From positions 124,001-188,000 of the forward strand of contig JACQYI010000022.1 in assembly GCA_016208305.1 (NCBI GenBank): a stretch of 64,000 bases of DNA. The letters run 5' to 3'. The DNA is from Oscillatoriophycideae cyanobacterium NC_groundwater_1537_Pr4_S-0.65um_50_18 (GTDB taxonomy: Bacteria > Cyanobacteriota > Cyanobacteriia > Elainellales > Elainellaceae). Of the stretch, positions 25,785 to 34,222 are shown piece by piece. Numbering within the stretch: position 1 is the first letter of the stretch; each line of letters begins with the position of its first letter. Below the pieces are notes generated by a model. The model was given only the letters and a program-made list of their open reading frames with translations. It ran no database searches and had not been told where the DNA came from. The position numbers and the translations under genes were made by a program.

Positions 25785-26033
25785 ATGGGAAAAGCAGGGC
25801 GAGTTCTAAAAACAGTAATGCAGAGTTATGGCATTAGTCAGGGAAAACTAGCCGCAGCTATGGGAATTGGCGCGTCTAATGTTTACCGTTGGGCGAACGA
25901 AATCCGTGATCCAAGCTCAGAAACCGTTATGAGTATTTTGGCGGCACTGGAAAACCTCAACCCGGATGCAGCTGCAGAATTTAGAAAGCTCTATATGAGT
26001 CCTGATTCGGAAACGGGTATGGAATCAGATTAG
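25785..26033 (+). CDS. XRE-family helix-turn-helix regulator
   Basis: An 82-residue protein that is essentially one HTH domain: LKTVMQSYGISQGKLAAAMG, then IGASNVYRWANEIRDPSSET and VMSILAALENL. The recognition helix is around ASNVYRWANE. There is no other domain, as in phage, toxin-antitoxin or restriction control proteins. Its last four bases overlap the last four of the HNH gene on the opposite strand, so the two genes converge end to end. It probably binds the palindrome upstream of itself; control of the neighbouring nuclease genes is inference. Confidence 0.8.
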   Translation: MGKAGRVLKTVMQSYGISQGKLAAAMGIGASNVYRWANEIRDPSSETVMSILAALENLNPDAAAEFRKLYMSPDSETGMESD

Positions 26034-26983
26034 GCAATTTTCCAGAATGAGCGATGCCACTGAAGAGAATCAATTCTTGGGTTGTAAATTTCTTGATTGG
26101 GTAGAAGAATACTTTCACCGTTAAAATCTTGCAGCGATCGCATATCTGTTGGAGTTTCTTCATGAAGGCGATCGTGAGGAATGATGATTCTATAATCGTC
26201 ACCAATACCAAACCAACCACGATCAAATGCCCAGTGATGATTTTTACAAAGAGCGATTCCATTATCAAAGCGATCATCATGAAACTCTGAAAATGGTTTG
26301 ATGTGCGCTCCATCTACAATATTCTGGCTATCTCGGCTAACAATCTTCAAACGGCAAAGGGTACAATGTTGTAGATACAGGGAGACTACATTACGACGAA
26401 ATGCAGCGTTTCTTACGAATGTCTTATCCTGATCCTTAATGTCTTCTGTTGTGTAGACTGCACCACCTTTTTCAAATAATCTCAACTGAATATTATCTAG
26501 CTCATCAACTTGATAAAGTTTTTCTAGCTGTTGTGTCTTAGCTGGAAACCATGTTGAAACTAAAGTTTCGGCTAAATGAAATCTTGAACTCACATCCTGT
26601 AAATACTCAAATAATTCATCATCTACATACGCATATTTAACTGTATTGCGGAGTGCTGCTAAACCTTTAATTTTAGTTCTACTTGCAATCGTTGCCTCAA
26701 AACCAGGATTAGGCATAAGATGCCAGAATTTATCGCCTGTGAGATGGAAGAAAGGCAAAGAAATGTCTGATCGATGATCGGTAGTTACCAAGTTTGACCA
26801 GTATTTGAGGAAGGTAGCAATTAGTTCAGGAGTTAAATAAATTTGATTATGCTGTATTCTGTCTTTCTCAAATTGTTCAATCACAGAGAGTAATAGAGTT
26901 GGTTTGTGTGGTGCAACTCCGTGAGCGCGATCGACTCCTAGCTTTGTAAATTTCTTAGCGTAGTAGCTTAGGTCTTTCTTCAT
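26030..26983 (-). CDS. HNH endonuclease with N-terminal domain resembling the ScoMcrA DNA sulfur-binding domain
   Basis: A 317-residue protein. Residues 10-145: VDRAHGVAPHKPTLLLSVIE, then TFLKYWSNL, LPFFHLTGDKFWHLM, and KYAYVDDELFEYLQD. The APHKP-LLL ... PF-x-L ... FW-L order resembles the sulfur-binding domain of phosphorothioate-dependent restriction enzymes (ScoMcrA type); this is my reading of motifs, not a search result. Residues 205-255 are an HNH nuclease: CTLC (207-210), DGAHIKP (His227), NGIALCKNHH (Asn241, Cys246, His250). It likely cuts modified DNA. The gene overlaps its upstream paralogue by ATGA. Confidence 0.78.
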   Translation of the reverse strand: MKKDLSYYAKKFTKLGVDRAHGVAPHKPTLLLSVIEQFEKDRIQHNQIYLTPELIATFLKYWSNLVTTDHRSDISLPFFHLTGDKFWHLMPNPGFEATIASRTKIKGLAALRNTVKYAYVDDELFEYLQDVSSRFHLAETLVSTWFPAKTQQLEKLYQVDELDNIQLRLFEKGGAVYTTEDIKDQDKTFVRNAAFRRNVVSLYLQHCTLCRLKIVSRDSQNIVDGAHIKPFSEFHDDRFDNGIALCKNHHWAFDRGWFGIGDDYRIIIPHDRLHEETPTDMRSLQDFNGESILLPNQEIYNPRIDSLQWHRSFWKIA

Positions 26984-27555
26984 CGCTCGTTATAAAGCTC
27001 CCAATAACCATCTCTCAGATACTCTGGCAGATCTCGAAATTCATCAGTTTGCGAAATCTCTTCGACTAACTCAACCTTACCCGGAAACCATCGAGCAACT
27101 AACACAGTAACTAAACTACTTCTTAGAATTGGGTCTTGTAGAAATTCAAATAGTTCTTCATCTAAGTGAGCATATTTAATTGCTTCTTTGACTTCTGAAA
27201 GAGTTTTTAACTTCTCTTTGGAGGAGATTAGTTTTACATAACCTGGATTTGCCCATAGATGCCAAAACTTACCACTTCTCATGTGAAAGAAGGGTCTGGA
27301 AATATCAGGATTGTGATTGAAAGAGCCTAGATAACTCCAGTACTTAAGAAATGTTTGAATCAGTTCACGGAATAAATAAATTTTGTTCTCTGTAATGATT
27401 TCCCTTCTAATCTGTTCGATTACAGACAGCAACAAAATAGGTTTGTGAGGAGCTATACCATGAGCGCGATCGACCCTCAATCGCTCAAATTTCTTAACGT
27501 AGTGAACGAGCGCTTCGAAATCTTGAATATTCCTCTTGTCTGAGTTGCTAGGCAT
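26980..27555 (-). CDS. Nuclease-less paralogue of the HNH protein's N-terminal domain
   Basis: A 191-residue protein from ATG 27555 (a TTG two codons earlier is weaker). It aligns by eye with residues 10-150 of the following gene: VDRAHGIAPHKPILLLSVIE, TFLKYWSYL, DISRPFFHM, KFWHLWANPGY, KYAHLDEELFEFLQD, and LVARWFPGK. It stops before the HNH region, ending DGYWELYNER, so it can bind but not cut. The four-base overlap with the HNH gene argues for a fixed ratio and perhaps a heteromeric complex. DNA here is visibly AT-richer than the flanks. Confidence 0.72.
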   Translation of the reverse strand: MPSNSDKRNIQDFEALVHYVKKFERLRVDRAHGIAPHKPILLLSVIEQIRREIITENKIYLFRELIQTFLKYWSYLGSFNHNPDISRPFFHMRSGKFWHLWANPGYVKLISSKEKLKTLSEVKEAIKYAHLDEELFEFLQDPILRSSLVTVLVARWFPGKVELVEEISQTDEFRDLPEYLRDGYWELYNER

Positions 27556-27870
27556 GATCAATATCTACCTAAAAATCGAGACAACGGCAAGCTGTTCAGC
27601 ATTCCTACGGTAGATCTCAAATTGACTAAGAAAGGAGTAGCACCTTGATCCAAGGAGTGTATTTTTCACAAACCCTATCTCTGCGTTTTTCCTTAAGGAG
27701 TTGATCAAACTTTTCTGAATTCCATTCCCTCTTCTCCGTGGCATGGAAAAATCCTGAGTATATTTATGTACTACCCAGGATTACATAGCTTTTCCTCTTA
27801 CTGTCTAACTTTTTTAGCCAGTGTTTGACTTTTTTATGCCTCTACTATGAGATTCAGTGAAGGGGCTAAC
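27556..27870. other. Intergenic region between the nuclease pair and glmS
   Basis: No gene is supported. A weak stem AATCCTG/CAGGATT lies at 27750-27756/27776-27782. The region marks the end of the AT-rich patch; both flanking genes read leftward, so it should contain the promoter of the two-gene nuclease unit near 27556-27650. Confidence 0.4.
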
Positions 27871-29763
27871 TTATTCCACTGTCACCGACTTAGCCAGGTT
27901 ACGAGGCTGATCGACATCTAAACCTCGACGGGCTGCAATGTGGTAGGCCAAAAATTGCAGCGGGATGACCGTCAAGATCGGTGAGAGCAGCTCTTCGACA
28001 GAAGGCACAGGCAGTAGATGATCAAACACCTCTGCGGCTTCTGCATCATTCATGGGCGTTACACCAATCAGCTTGGCGTCTCGTGCCTTTGCCTCCTGAG
28101 CATTAGACAGAACCTTTTCATAAACCATTCCTGGCATAGCGATCGCCACCACAGGCACTTTCTCATCCAAGAGGGCAATTGGCCCATGCTTCATTTCTCC
28201 AGCCGGGTAGCCTTCGGCATGAATGTAGCTAATCTCTTTGAGCTTCAAGGCTCCCTCTAGCGCGATCGGGAAATTAATGCCGCGCCCGATAAAAATAAAG
28301 TCCTGAGTTTCGGTAAACTCATGGGCTAACTGCTCTACATACCGTTCCTGCACTTCCAAAATCGACTCAATTTGGGCTGGCAACTGTCGTAGCTCTGTGA
28401 CGATTTCCTCTAGGCGATCGAGCGCTACCGTTTTGCGGCGATAGGCCAGATCGATCGCCAAACAGTAAAATGCCACAAGCTGAGCGGTAAAGGTTTTGGT
28501 TGCCGCCACCCCTATTTCAATCCCTGCATGGGTGTTAATTAGGTGATTGACCAAGTGGCTCAGAGTGCTGTCGGTGCGGTTGGTGATGCCCAGCAGCTTA
28601 GGCTGAAATTTACCGCCCATTTCGGTTCTGCGCCGCTTCTCCATATCTAGTGCCGACAGCGTATCGGCAGTTTCACCCGATTGGGTAACGCCGATCGTCA
28701 AAGTGTGGGGCGTCAGCGGCGAAGCCGCATAGCGAAACTCTGAGGCATACTGCACCTGGGTCGGAATGTCGGCTAGCTGCTCTAGCAGATGCTTGCCGAC
28801 CAGGCTGGCGTGCCAGCTTGTGCCGCAAGCCACGATTTGAATTTGCTCTAGATCGGCATAAAAGCTGTCTGGTAATCCCAGATGGATGGGAGAGGTCGAG
28901 GATTGAGCCGTCCATTCGCTATCCAAGTAGGCTTCTAGACCCGCACGCACCACTCCAGGCTGCTCATAGATTTCTTTGAGCATGAAGTGCTTGAAGCCTT
29001 GTTTTTCCACCAGAATCGGATTCCAGTTGAGCGTTTGTGGCGTTTTCCGCAGGCGATCGCCCCCAAAGTTATAGACCTCTACGCCTAGCGTCGTCAAACG
29101 GGCAATCTCACCGTTTTCCAGAGTCAGCACACTGCGCGTGTGGCTCACCAAGGCGGGCGTATCGGACGCACAGAAAAACTCCCCTTTGCCAAATCCGATC
29201 GCCAGCGGAGCCTGCTGCTTCACGGCAATTAATTCTTCGGGGTAGTCTGCATTGACGATCGCCAAAGCAAAAGCGCCGCGCAAATCGCTAACGGCTCGAC
29301 GTACCGCTTCTAACAAAGGCTTGACGTGATTTGCCTCTTGGACGATCGCCTGTAGATATTCGGCAATCAGATGAGGAATCACTTCCGTATCGGTGTCCGA
29401 TCGAAACTCATGCCCTCGCGCTTTCAGACCTTCCCGCAGCTCCCGATAGTTCTCAATAATGCCGTTTTGCACCACTGCGATCCGGCGGGCTGTGTCCATA
29501 TGCGGGTGCGCATTGTATTCTTCGGGCTTACCGTGGGTAGCCCAGCGCGTGTGCCCAATGCCAACCTGTGCCGGGTTCTCGACGCCTTCTAGCTTATCTT
29601 GCAAATTTTGCAGCTTGCCCTTTGCCCGAACACAGTGAATTTCGTGATCCCAGAGGGTGGCAATGCCCGCAGAGTCATAGCCTCGATATTCCAACTTGCG
29701 CAGACCTTCCAGCAAAATTGCGCTCGCGGGCTGGTTCCCGATATAGCCAACAATTCCACACAT
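27871..29763 (-). CDS. glmS: Glutamine-fructose-6-phosphate aminotransferase (isomerizing)
   Basis: A 630-residue enzyme from ATG 29763, which places the catalytic Cys at position 2 (MCGIVGYIG) and has GGAGAGGTGG upstream. The N-terminal glutaminase domain shows LEYRGYDSAGIA and GIGHTRWATHG. Two SIS sugar-isomerase domains follow (CGTSWHASLVGKHLLE; SQSGETADTLSAL; FIGRGINFPIALEGALKLKE; AEGYPAGEMKHGPIAL), and the end is LAKSVTVE. It makes glucosamine-6-phosphate from fructose-6-phosphate and glutamine, the first step to UDP-GlcNAc for peptidoglycan. No glmS ribozyme is expected or seen in this phylum. Confidence 0.97.
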   Translation of the reverse strand: MCGIVGYIGNQPASAILLEGLRKLEYRGYDSAGIATLWDHEIHCVRAKGKLQNLQDKLEGVENPAQVGIGHTRWATHGKPEEYNAHPHMDTARRIAVVQNGIIENYRELREGLKARGHEFRSDTDTEVIPHLIAEYLQAIVQEANHVKPLLEAVRRAVSDLRGAFALAIVNADYPEELIAVKQQAPLAIGFGKGEFFCASDTPALVSHTRSVLTLENGEIARLTTLGVEVYNFGGDRLRKTPQTLNWNPILVEKQGFKHFMLKEIYEQPGVVRAGLEAYLDSEWTAQSSTSPIHLGLPDSFYADLEQIQIVACGTSWHASLVGKHLLEQLADIPTQVQYASEFRYAASPLTPHTLTIGVTQSGETADTLSALDMEKRRRTEMGGKFQPKLLGITNRTDSTLSHLVNHLINTHAGIEIGVAATKTFTAQLVAFYCLAIDLAYRRKTVALDRLEEIVTELRQLPAQIESILEVQERYVEQLAHEFTETQDFIFIGRGINFPIALEGALKLKEISYIHAEGYPAGEMKHGPIALLDEKVPVVAIAMPGMVYEKVLSNAQEAKARDAKLIGVTPMNDAEAAEVFDHLLPVPSVEELLSPILTVIPLQFLAYHIAARRGLDVDQPRNLAKSVTVE

Positions 29764-29975
29764 GACTTCCACCTCTCCTCAATCAAAGCCAGAGATCGAT
29801 TAGCATACAATACTTATTCTTCGCTGTGGGTGCCAGTCAATGTCATGGGATGTCACGGGATGTCATGAACAGGCCGCAGCCAAGTTGCATATCGCAAATT
29901 AAGCCTTGTTGCAAACCGACTATTCTACCTAAAAGTTGCGATAGGTTTTGAGGGTGAGCTTTGGAGGATGGCGCA

Positions 29976-30536
29976 ATGGGTTTTCAACGAATTCTGGCAG
30001 CGATCGATTACTCTCCCCTCAGTCAGGTGGTGTTTGAGCAAGCCCTAGAGCTAGCCAAAGCCAATCAGGCCAAGCTAATGCTATTTCACAGTCTATCGGC
30101 AGATGCAGTAACGCTGGCTCCTGCATTTCCCGGTGAGTTTGGCGTATCGCCACAGTTTATTAGTCAGGCTTATCAAGTCGAGTTTGTGCGTTTAGATGAG
30201 CAGATCCAGCAAATTCAGTCTGTTCTGCATCGCTTTTATAATTTGGCCAAGCGCGAAGGCGTAGAGGCTGAATATCAGTACAAAATTGCTGAGCCTGGGC
30301 AAGGGCTATGTGAGGCGGCTCAGCAGTGGGAGGCCGATTTGGTGATTGTGGGTCGGCGAGGGCGTAAAGGGTTGACTGAGGCTCTGCTGGGCAGCGTCAG
30401 CAACTATGTGCTACACCATGCGCCCTGTGCGGTGCTGGCCATTCAGTCAACTCATGCGTATTCAGAAAAGCGATCGCCCCTCCCGGAATCCGCATTCAGC
30501 TCCACATCGCTCAATCAAACCAGCTCAATCAAATAG
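29976..30536 (+). CDS. Universal stress protein (UspA family)
   Basis: A 186-residue protein from ATG 29976, with TTGGAGGA seven bases upstream; the frame is open from TTG 29961, but that lies inside the ribosome site. It has an N-terminal strand FQRILAAIDYSPLSQVVFEQ and the ATP-binding loop GRRGRKGLTEALLGSVSNYVL (residues about 127-147), which fits the G-2x-G-9x-G-S pattern of ATP-binding members. A Ser/Thr-rich tail follows. The stress it answers to is unknown. Confidence 0.9.
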   Translation: MGFQRILAAIDYSPLSQVVFEQALELAKANQAKLMLFHSLSADAVTLAPAFPGEFGVSPQFISQAYQVEFVRLDEQIQQIQSVLHRFYNLAKREGVEAEYQYKIAEPGQGLCEAAQQWEADLVIVGRRGRKGLTEALLGSVSNYVLHHAPCAVLAIQSTHAYSEKRSPLPESAFSSTSLNQTSSIK

Positions 30537-30569
30537 GCTCAACAAGCATCCTTTGAAAATCAAATTTTT

Positions 30570-30605
30570 GGGGTTTTAGGCTGCGCTACGCGCAGCTAAA
30601 ACCCC
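30570..30605. terminator. Strong stem-loop between convergent genes
   Basis: GGGGTTTTAG-G-CTGCGC / GCGCAG-CTAAAACCCC with loop TAC: 16 pairs with one bulged G. It lies between the stops of the stress-protein gene and the AEC transporter gene. There is no long T run on either side, so it may be a processed 3' end or a weak bidirectional terminator. Confidence 0.7.
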
Positions 30606-30624
30606 GTTTGCGATCTACTGAAGC

Positions 30625-31734
30625 TCAATCAAACAAGACCAACCACAGCGGCAGAGTCAGCAGCAACATGCCTGTAGACAAAACGATGCTGCTGGCAATC
30701 AGTTCGCGATCGAGCTGATATTCTTCTGCCAAGATCAGTCCGGCAAAGGCTGAGGGCATGCCCGCCATCAGCACTAGAGCCAGTCTTGCATCGCCCATCA
30801 AGCCCATCAGCGAGGTCAGTAATCCGACCATCAGGGGGCTAACCACTACCTTGAGAAAGGCTGGCACCATAGCCAACCGCAGGCTTGCCCAGCCGTGAAG
30901 CTGGCTCAGCCGCATGCCCATCAGCAGCAAGGCTGCCGGAATCACGACCCAGACAGAGGCTTCAATGCCAAGCTCGATCGCCCCTGGCAATCCAATAGAA
31001 CGGGTCGAATAGCCGATCGCAAACGCCCAAAGGGAAGGTACGGTCAATACATCTCGAATCTGCATCAACCAGTGGCTTTTTTGCAGACTGCGCCCGTAAT
31101 AGCTAGCCAAAAACACGCCAATGCCGTAGGTGCCGACTACGTTTTGGGTAACGCTGTAAATTACCAACCAGCTAGCCTGGGCAGAATCGATGAAGGCAGG
31201 CGCGATGGCTAAGCCTACAAACCCTGTGTTGCCAAAAATGGAGGTGAGAATAAAGCTGCCTCGTCGAGCGCGATCTTGCCAGGGATCAGACCCAGGATCA
31301 GAGTGCAAAGCTGGCTCATGCGCTAAAGGAAAAGGAATGGTAAGAGGCTGAGCTAGTGTTTCTAGCGTTTTGGCTTCAGCAGCGTCTCTAACGATCTCTT
31401 TGGCGATCGCTTCAGCAGCGTTTTCAGCATTAGCTTGAGGCAGAACTTGAGGTAAGACTTGAGACAGAGACAGGCTGCGGACGGCTTGCAGGCTAAGCCA
31501 AGCCAAGACTAATGAAGATGTTAGTCCGGCGATCGTCACAATCGGCGCTAATCCAACTTGCGATGAGAAATGGGTTTGCCGCGCTAGAGCCAATATTTCT
31601 AAGGGCACACCCACCCAGTAAAGGCTACGACCCAGCAATCGCGGCAGAGATTCGGGCAAAACTCGCAGAAGAATTGCCCCTAACCCTGTCCAAAGAAAAA
31701 GCGGCAGATAGGCTTGAACTAGAGAGTCTGTCAT
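30625..31734 (-). CDS. AEC-family (auxin efflux carrier-like) transporter
   Basis: A 369-residue membrane protein from ATG 31734; a TTG nine codons upstream is weaker. About ten spans are visible, arranged as five before and five after a hydrophilic segment (about residues 95-150) unusually rich in Ala, Glu and Gln. The conserved second half starts with FILTSIFGNTGFVGLAIAPA and contains the NVVGTYGIGVF and AALLLMGMRLSQL segments of the family. Members export organic anions or amino-acid-like solutes; the substrate here is unknown. Confidence 0.85.
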   Translation of the reverse strand: MTDSLVQAYLPLFLWTGLGAILLRVLPESLPRLLGRSLYWVGVPLEILALARQTHFSSQVGLAPIVTIAGLTSSLVLAWLSLQAVRSLSLSQVLPQVLPQANAENAAEAIAKEIVRDAAEAKTLETLAQPLTIPFPLAHEPALHSDPGSDPWQDRARRGSFILTSIFGNTGFVGLAIAPAFIDSAQASWLVIYSVTQNVVGTYGIGVFLASYYGRSLQKSHWLMQIRDVLTVPSLWAFAIGYSTRSIGLPGAIELGIEASVWVVIPAALLLMGMRLSQLHGWASLRLAMVPAFLKVVVSPLMVGLLTSLMGLMGDARLALVLMAGMPSAFAGLILAEEYQLDRELIASSIVLSTGMLLLTLPLWLVLFD

Positions 31735-31861
31735 ATCTCTTAGGCTCTGGTTAAAGGTCAATTTTCAATACGCTACCCGCATTGAGATTGACCCTTTTGC
31801 TCACTCTAAAGCGTGCGCTTGACTACCCAAACAAAGAGCCTTTGGGAAAACCCAGGGTGCT

Positions 31862-34168
31862 TTAAAGCGCTTCTATTGATTCAATTAGCCATTGGCCGTC
31901 TTGGCGAGTTAAAGAATAGCGAACCCGCAAATTCTCTGGACTGCTGCTGCCGCCGTCAGGTTGGCCGTTGTTATAAGGCTGTATCGACTCGGTAACGGTA
32001 GCCTCAACGGTGGCACGAGTGGCCTCCACGACTGCATCAGAGCTAGAAGACTCGGCAGTATCGCTGGGAGACTCAGCGGTATCGCTAGGGGATTCCGCCG
32101 GATCTTCCGCAGAACTCTCCGGAGTCGAGTCTTCTGTTGAGGGTTCAGCAGATTCTGCGGTGGAATCCGCATCTGTCTCGACTGAAGTGATCTCCAAGTT
32201 GGAGTGTTCATACTTCAGATAGGAGTTAGCGGCTTTCACCTGCTCCGCATCTCCCTTCCACTGAGACAAAATCGGTTCTGCCAAGACTTTATCGAGCTGA
32301 GTCAGGTCATGATTTTCGCCCATAGCAGCAGCCTTAGCCGCCAGCCAAGACTCAATCACGACTTTAGCTTCGTCCGTTGTTAACGTGGGGCTGGCTGCGA
32401 CGACAGGTTGGCCTTGCTGTGTGATTTGACTAAATCCTTGCTCTGCCTTAACCGCACTTGCAGTTGCCGTTTGCGATCGCCCCCCAAAAACTCTACTGCC
32501 CAAGAACCCAAGTAGCAGTAAGCCCAGCACCCCTAATGCCGCTAAAAATAAGAGGCGATCGAGTCGAGGTGCGCCTTGAGAGCGTCTTGGCGGTTGCACG
32601 TCAGGTTGCACGACTCGTGTAGCAGGTATATCGTCCTCTAATCCAACAGGTGCATTGCCTCTATAGCCATTGCTGGTCACAGGAGAAGAAAAGACAGGCT
32701 CTGGCGACAGCGATGTGCCATTGTTGGCATGACTAGGAGCGGCAACCGTAGCCGTATCGCTACCTGAGACACGAATCGTTTCACTCGGCCTCATCTGAGG
32801 AGCGTAGGAAATTTCTGGATCTCTGCGGGGTGGCTGTCTGTTGAGAGTGGGCGATCGCCCCCAGCTGCTTGAGGGTTCAGGCTCATTAGGCAACTCCTCT
32901 AGATAAGCCTGCACATCCTCATCAGCAAAGTATTCTTTGAGAGAAGGCTGCTTTCTCGACAGGTCGCGGAAGTGTGGAAAAACCTCATTTTGCAGCCAGC
33001 GTTCGCTATAGAGACATAGCCCAGGCAGTAAGTCAGGCGATCCTTGTGAATGTTCGCGAATAAAGGTGAGGGAGTCAAATTCTTGGCTAAGCCCAAGTGC
33101 CCGACTCGCTTCATCGGTTTGACCCAGTAACAAAGCGCAGACGGCCTGCTCTAGATGCACATCCTGCTTGGTGCCGAGCCGCAGCAAGACGAGCTTTGCA
33201 CGTCGAATCAACGAAGGCTGACGTTCGGCAAATCCGCGCGCTAGCAGCGCATAGACGGCTAAATAGGACGCTACCGCTGAGGGGCGTTGTGCCTCGGCCT
33301 CAAATAGTGCCTGCTGTTCGGCTGCCGTCAAGTAGCTGCGTAACTGCTGAATAAACCTCAAGAAGTCATCAACGCCTAGCCCTGAGTAATCATCTTCCGA
33401 TCCATCAATGCCACCGCGATCGTGCAACATATCTTCCAGCAAACTCATGCCCTGCCGCCGAGTATCTTCTCGGTTTCCAGGCATGGCGAGAAGTTCTAAA
33501 ATCCGGTAGGGTCGCAACTTGTAAAGATCGGATCGCATCTCACCCCGTAGACTTGCAAAAATTCCTTCTCGTAACAAAAGCTGCTGTCCTGTTTCTAGAG
33601 ATTCAGCTGCGTTTTCATATTGACCCTGCTGCCACTGCTCTCTGCCAAGCTCCAAGCAAGCCAGCGCTACGGTTAAGACTATATCGGCAGAGACGATCTC
33701 TGGGTCGCCAAACTCGCCTGTTCTCAGGTTAAGATTGCCACCGCTCAGGTAAGGACGACCCAGCCGCAGCACAAGCTCATACTCTCCCAGCTCAAATAAG
33801 ACGACCAGCGCGCCAATAAACTGAGAGTCTGTAATTTCGATACTTGGGGTATGGGGATCAACGCTTAGTTCCGGATCAGCCGCCATCCGTCCATAGCCGA
33901 GAGCCTCACTATCTGGCTCAACGCCTCTAACGTCTAGCAGTTCGTATGATTTTGCCAAAAACTGTGCGTCGTAAGCTTGGCGTGCCTCTGGGTCAGAGAG
34001 AACTTCGTAAGCCGCGTCAATCAGCTGCCTGCGAGACGCAAGTGCCGCCTCCGAGAATTCACGTCTGGGAAGTTGTTGGGTTCGATCGCGGTGAGCCTGC
34101 TGCAACTGCTCAGCCGTGGCTTGAATTGGTAAACCTAAAATCCGATAATAATCTAGCGGAATTCGCAC
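31862..34168 (-). CDS. ftn2: ARC6/Ftn2 (ZipN) cell division protein
   Basis: Starts as RIPLDYYRILGLPIQATAEQ, the N-terminal J-like domain of the Ftn2/ARC6 family. GTG 34168 gives this family start and has GGGGATGGGA before it; ATG 34177 and ATG 34198 are alternatives. About 768 residues. The middle is a helical region (AAYEVLSDPEARQAYD; FELGEYELVLRLGRPYL; and so on), with one membrane span near residue 550 (LFLAALGVLGLLLLGFLGSR) and a C-terminal IMS-type domain (DEAKVVIESWLAAKAAAMG ... VRYSLTRQDGQWLIESIEAL). It anchors FtsZ to the membrane. The C-terminal domain is interrupted by a Ser/Glu/Asp/Thr/Pro stretch at about residues 663-716, made of SDTAESP-like repeats. Confidence 0.92.
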   Translation of the reverse strand: MRIPLDYYRILGLPIQATAEQLQQAHRDRTQQLPRREFSEAALASRRQLIDAAYEVLSDPEARQAYDAQFLAKSYELLDVRGVEPDSEALGYGRMAADPELSVDPHTPSIEITDSQFIGALVVLFELGEYELVLRLGRPYLSGGNLNLRTGEFGDPEIVSADIVLTVALACLELGREQWQQGQYENAAESLETGQQLLLREGIFASLRGEMRSDLYKLRPYRILELLAMPGNREDTRRQGMSLLEDMLHDRGGIDGSEDDYSGLGVDDFLRFIQQLRSYLTAAEQQALFEAEAQRPSAVASYLAVYALLARGFAERQPSLIRRAKLVLLRLGTKQDVHLEQAVCALLLGQTDEASRALGLSQEFDSLTFIREHSQGSPDLLPGLCLYSERWLQNEVFPHFRDLSRKQPSLKEYFADEDVQAYLEELPNEPEPSSSWGRSPTLNRQPPRRDPEISYAPQMRPSETIRVSGSDTATVAAPSHANNGTSLSPEPVFSSPVTSNGYRGNAPVGLEDDIPATRVVQPDVQPPRRSQGAPRLDRLLFLAALGVLGLLLLGFLGSRVFGGRSQTATASAVKAEQGFSQITQQGQPVVAASPTLTTDEAKVVIESWLAAKAAAMGENHDLTQLDKVLAEPILSQWKGDAEQVKAANSYLKYEHSNLEITSVETDADSTAESAEPSTEDSTPESSAEDPAESPSDTAESPSDTAESSSSDAVVEATRATVEATVTESIQPYNNGQPDGGSSSPENLRVRYSLTRQDGQWLIESIEAL

Positions 34169-34222
34169 AATTCCCATCCCCGCAACTAGTAAATTCATTA
34201 AAACCCCAACCTCTTTCCACAC

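Noticed and set aside
29764-29975. glmS ribozyme or riboswitch upstream of glmS
   Set aside because: The glmS leader is short, with no recognisable ribozyme core; these elements are known mainly from Gram-positive bacteria.
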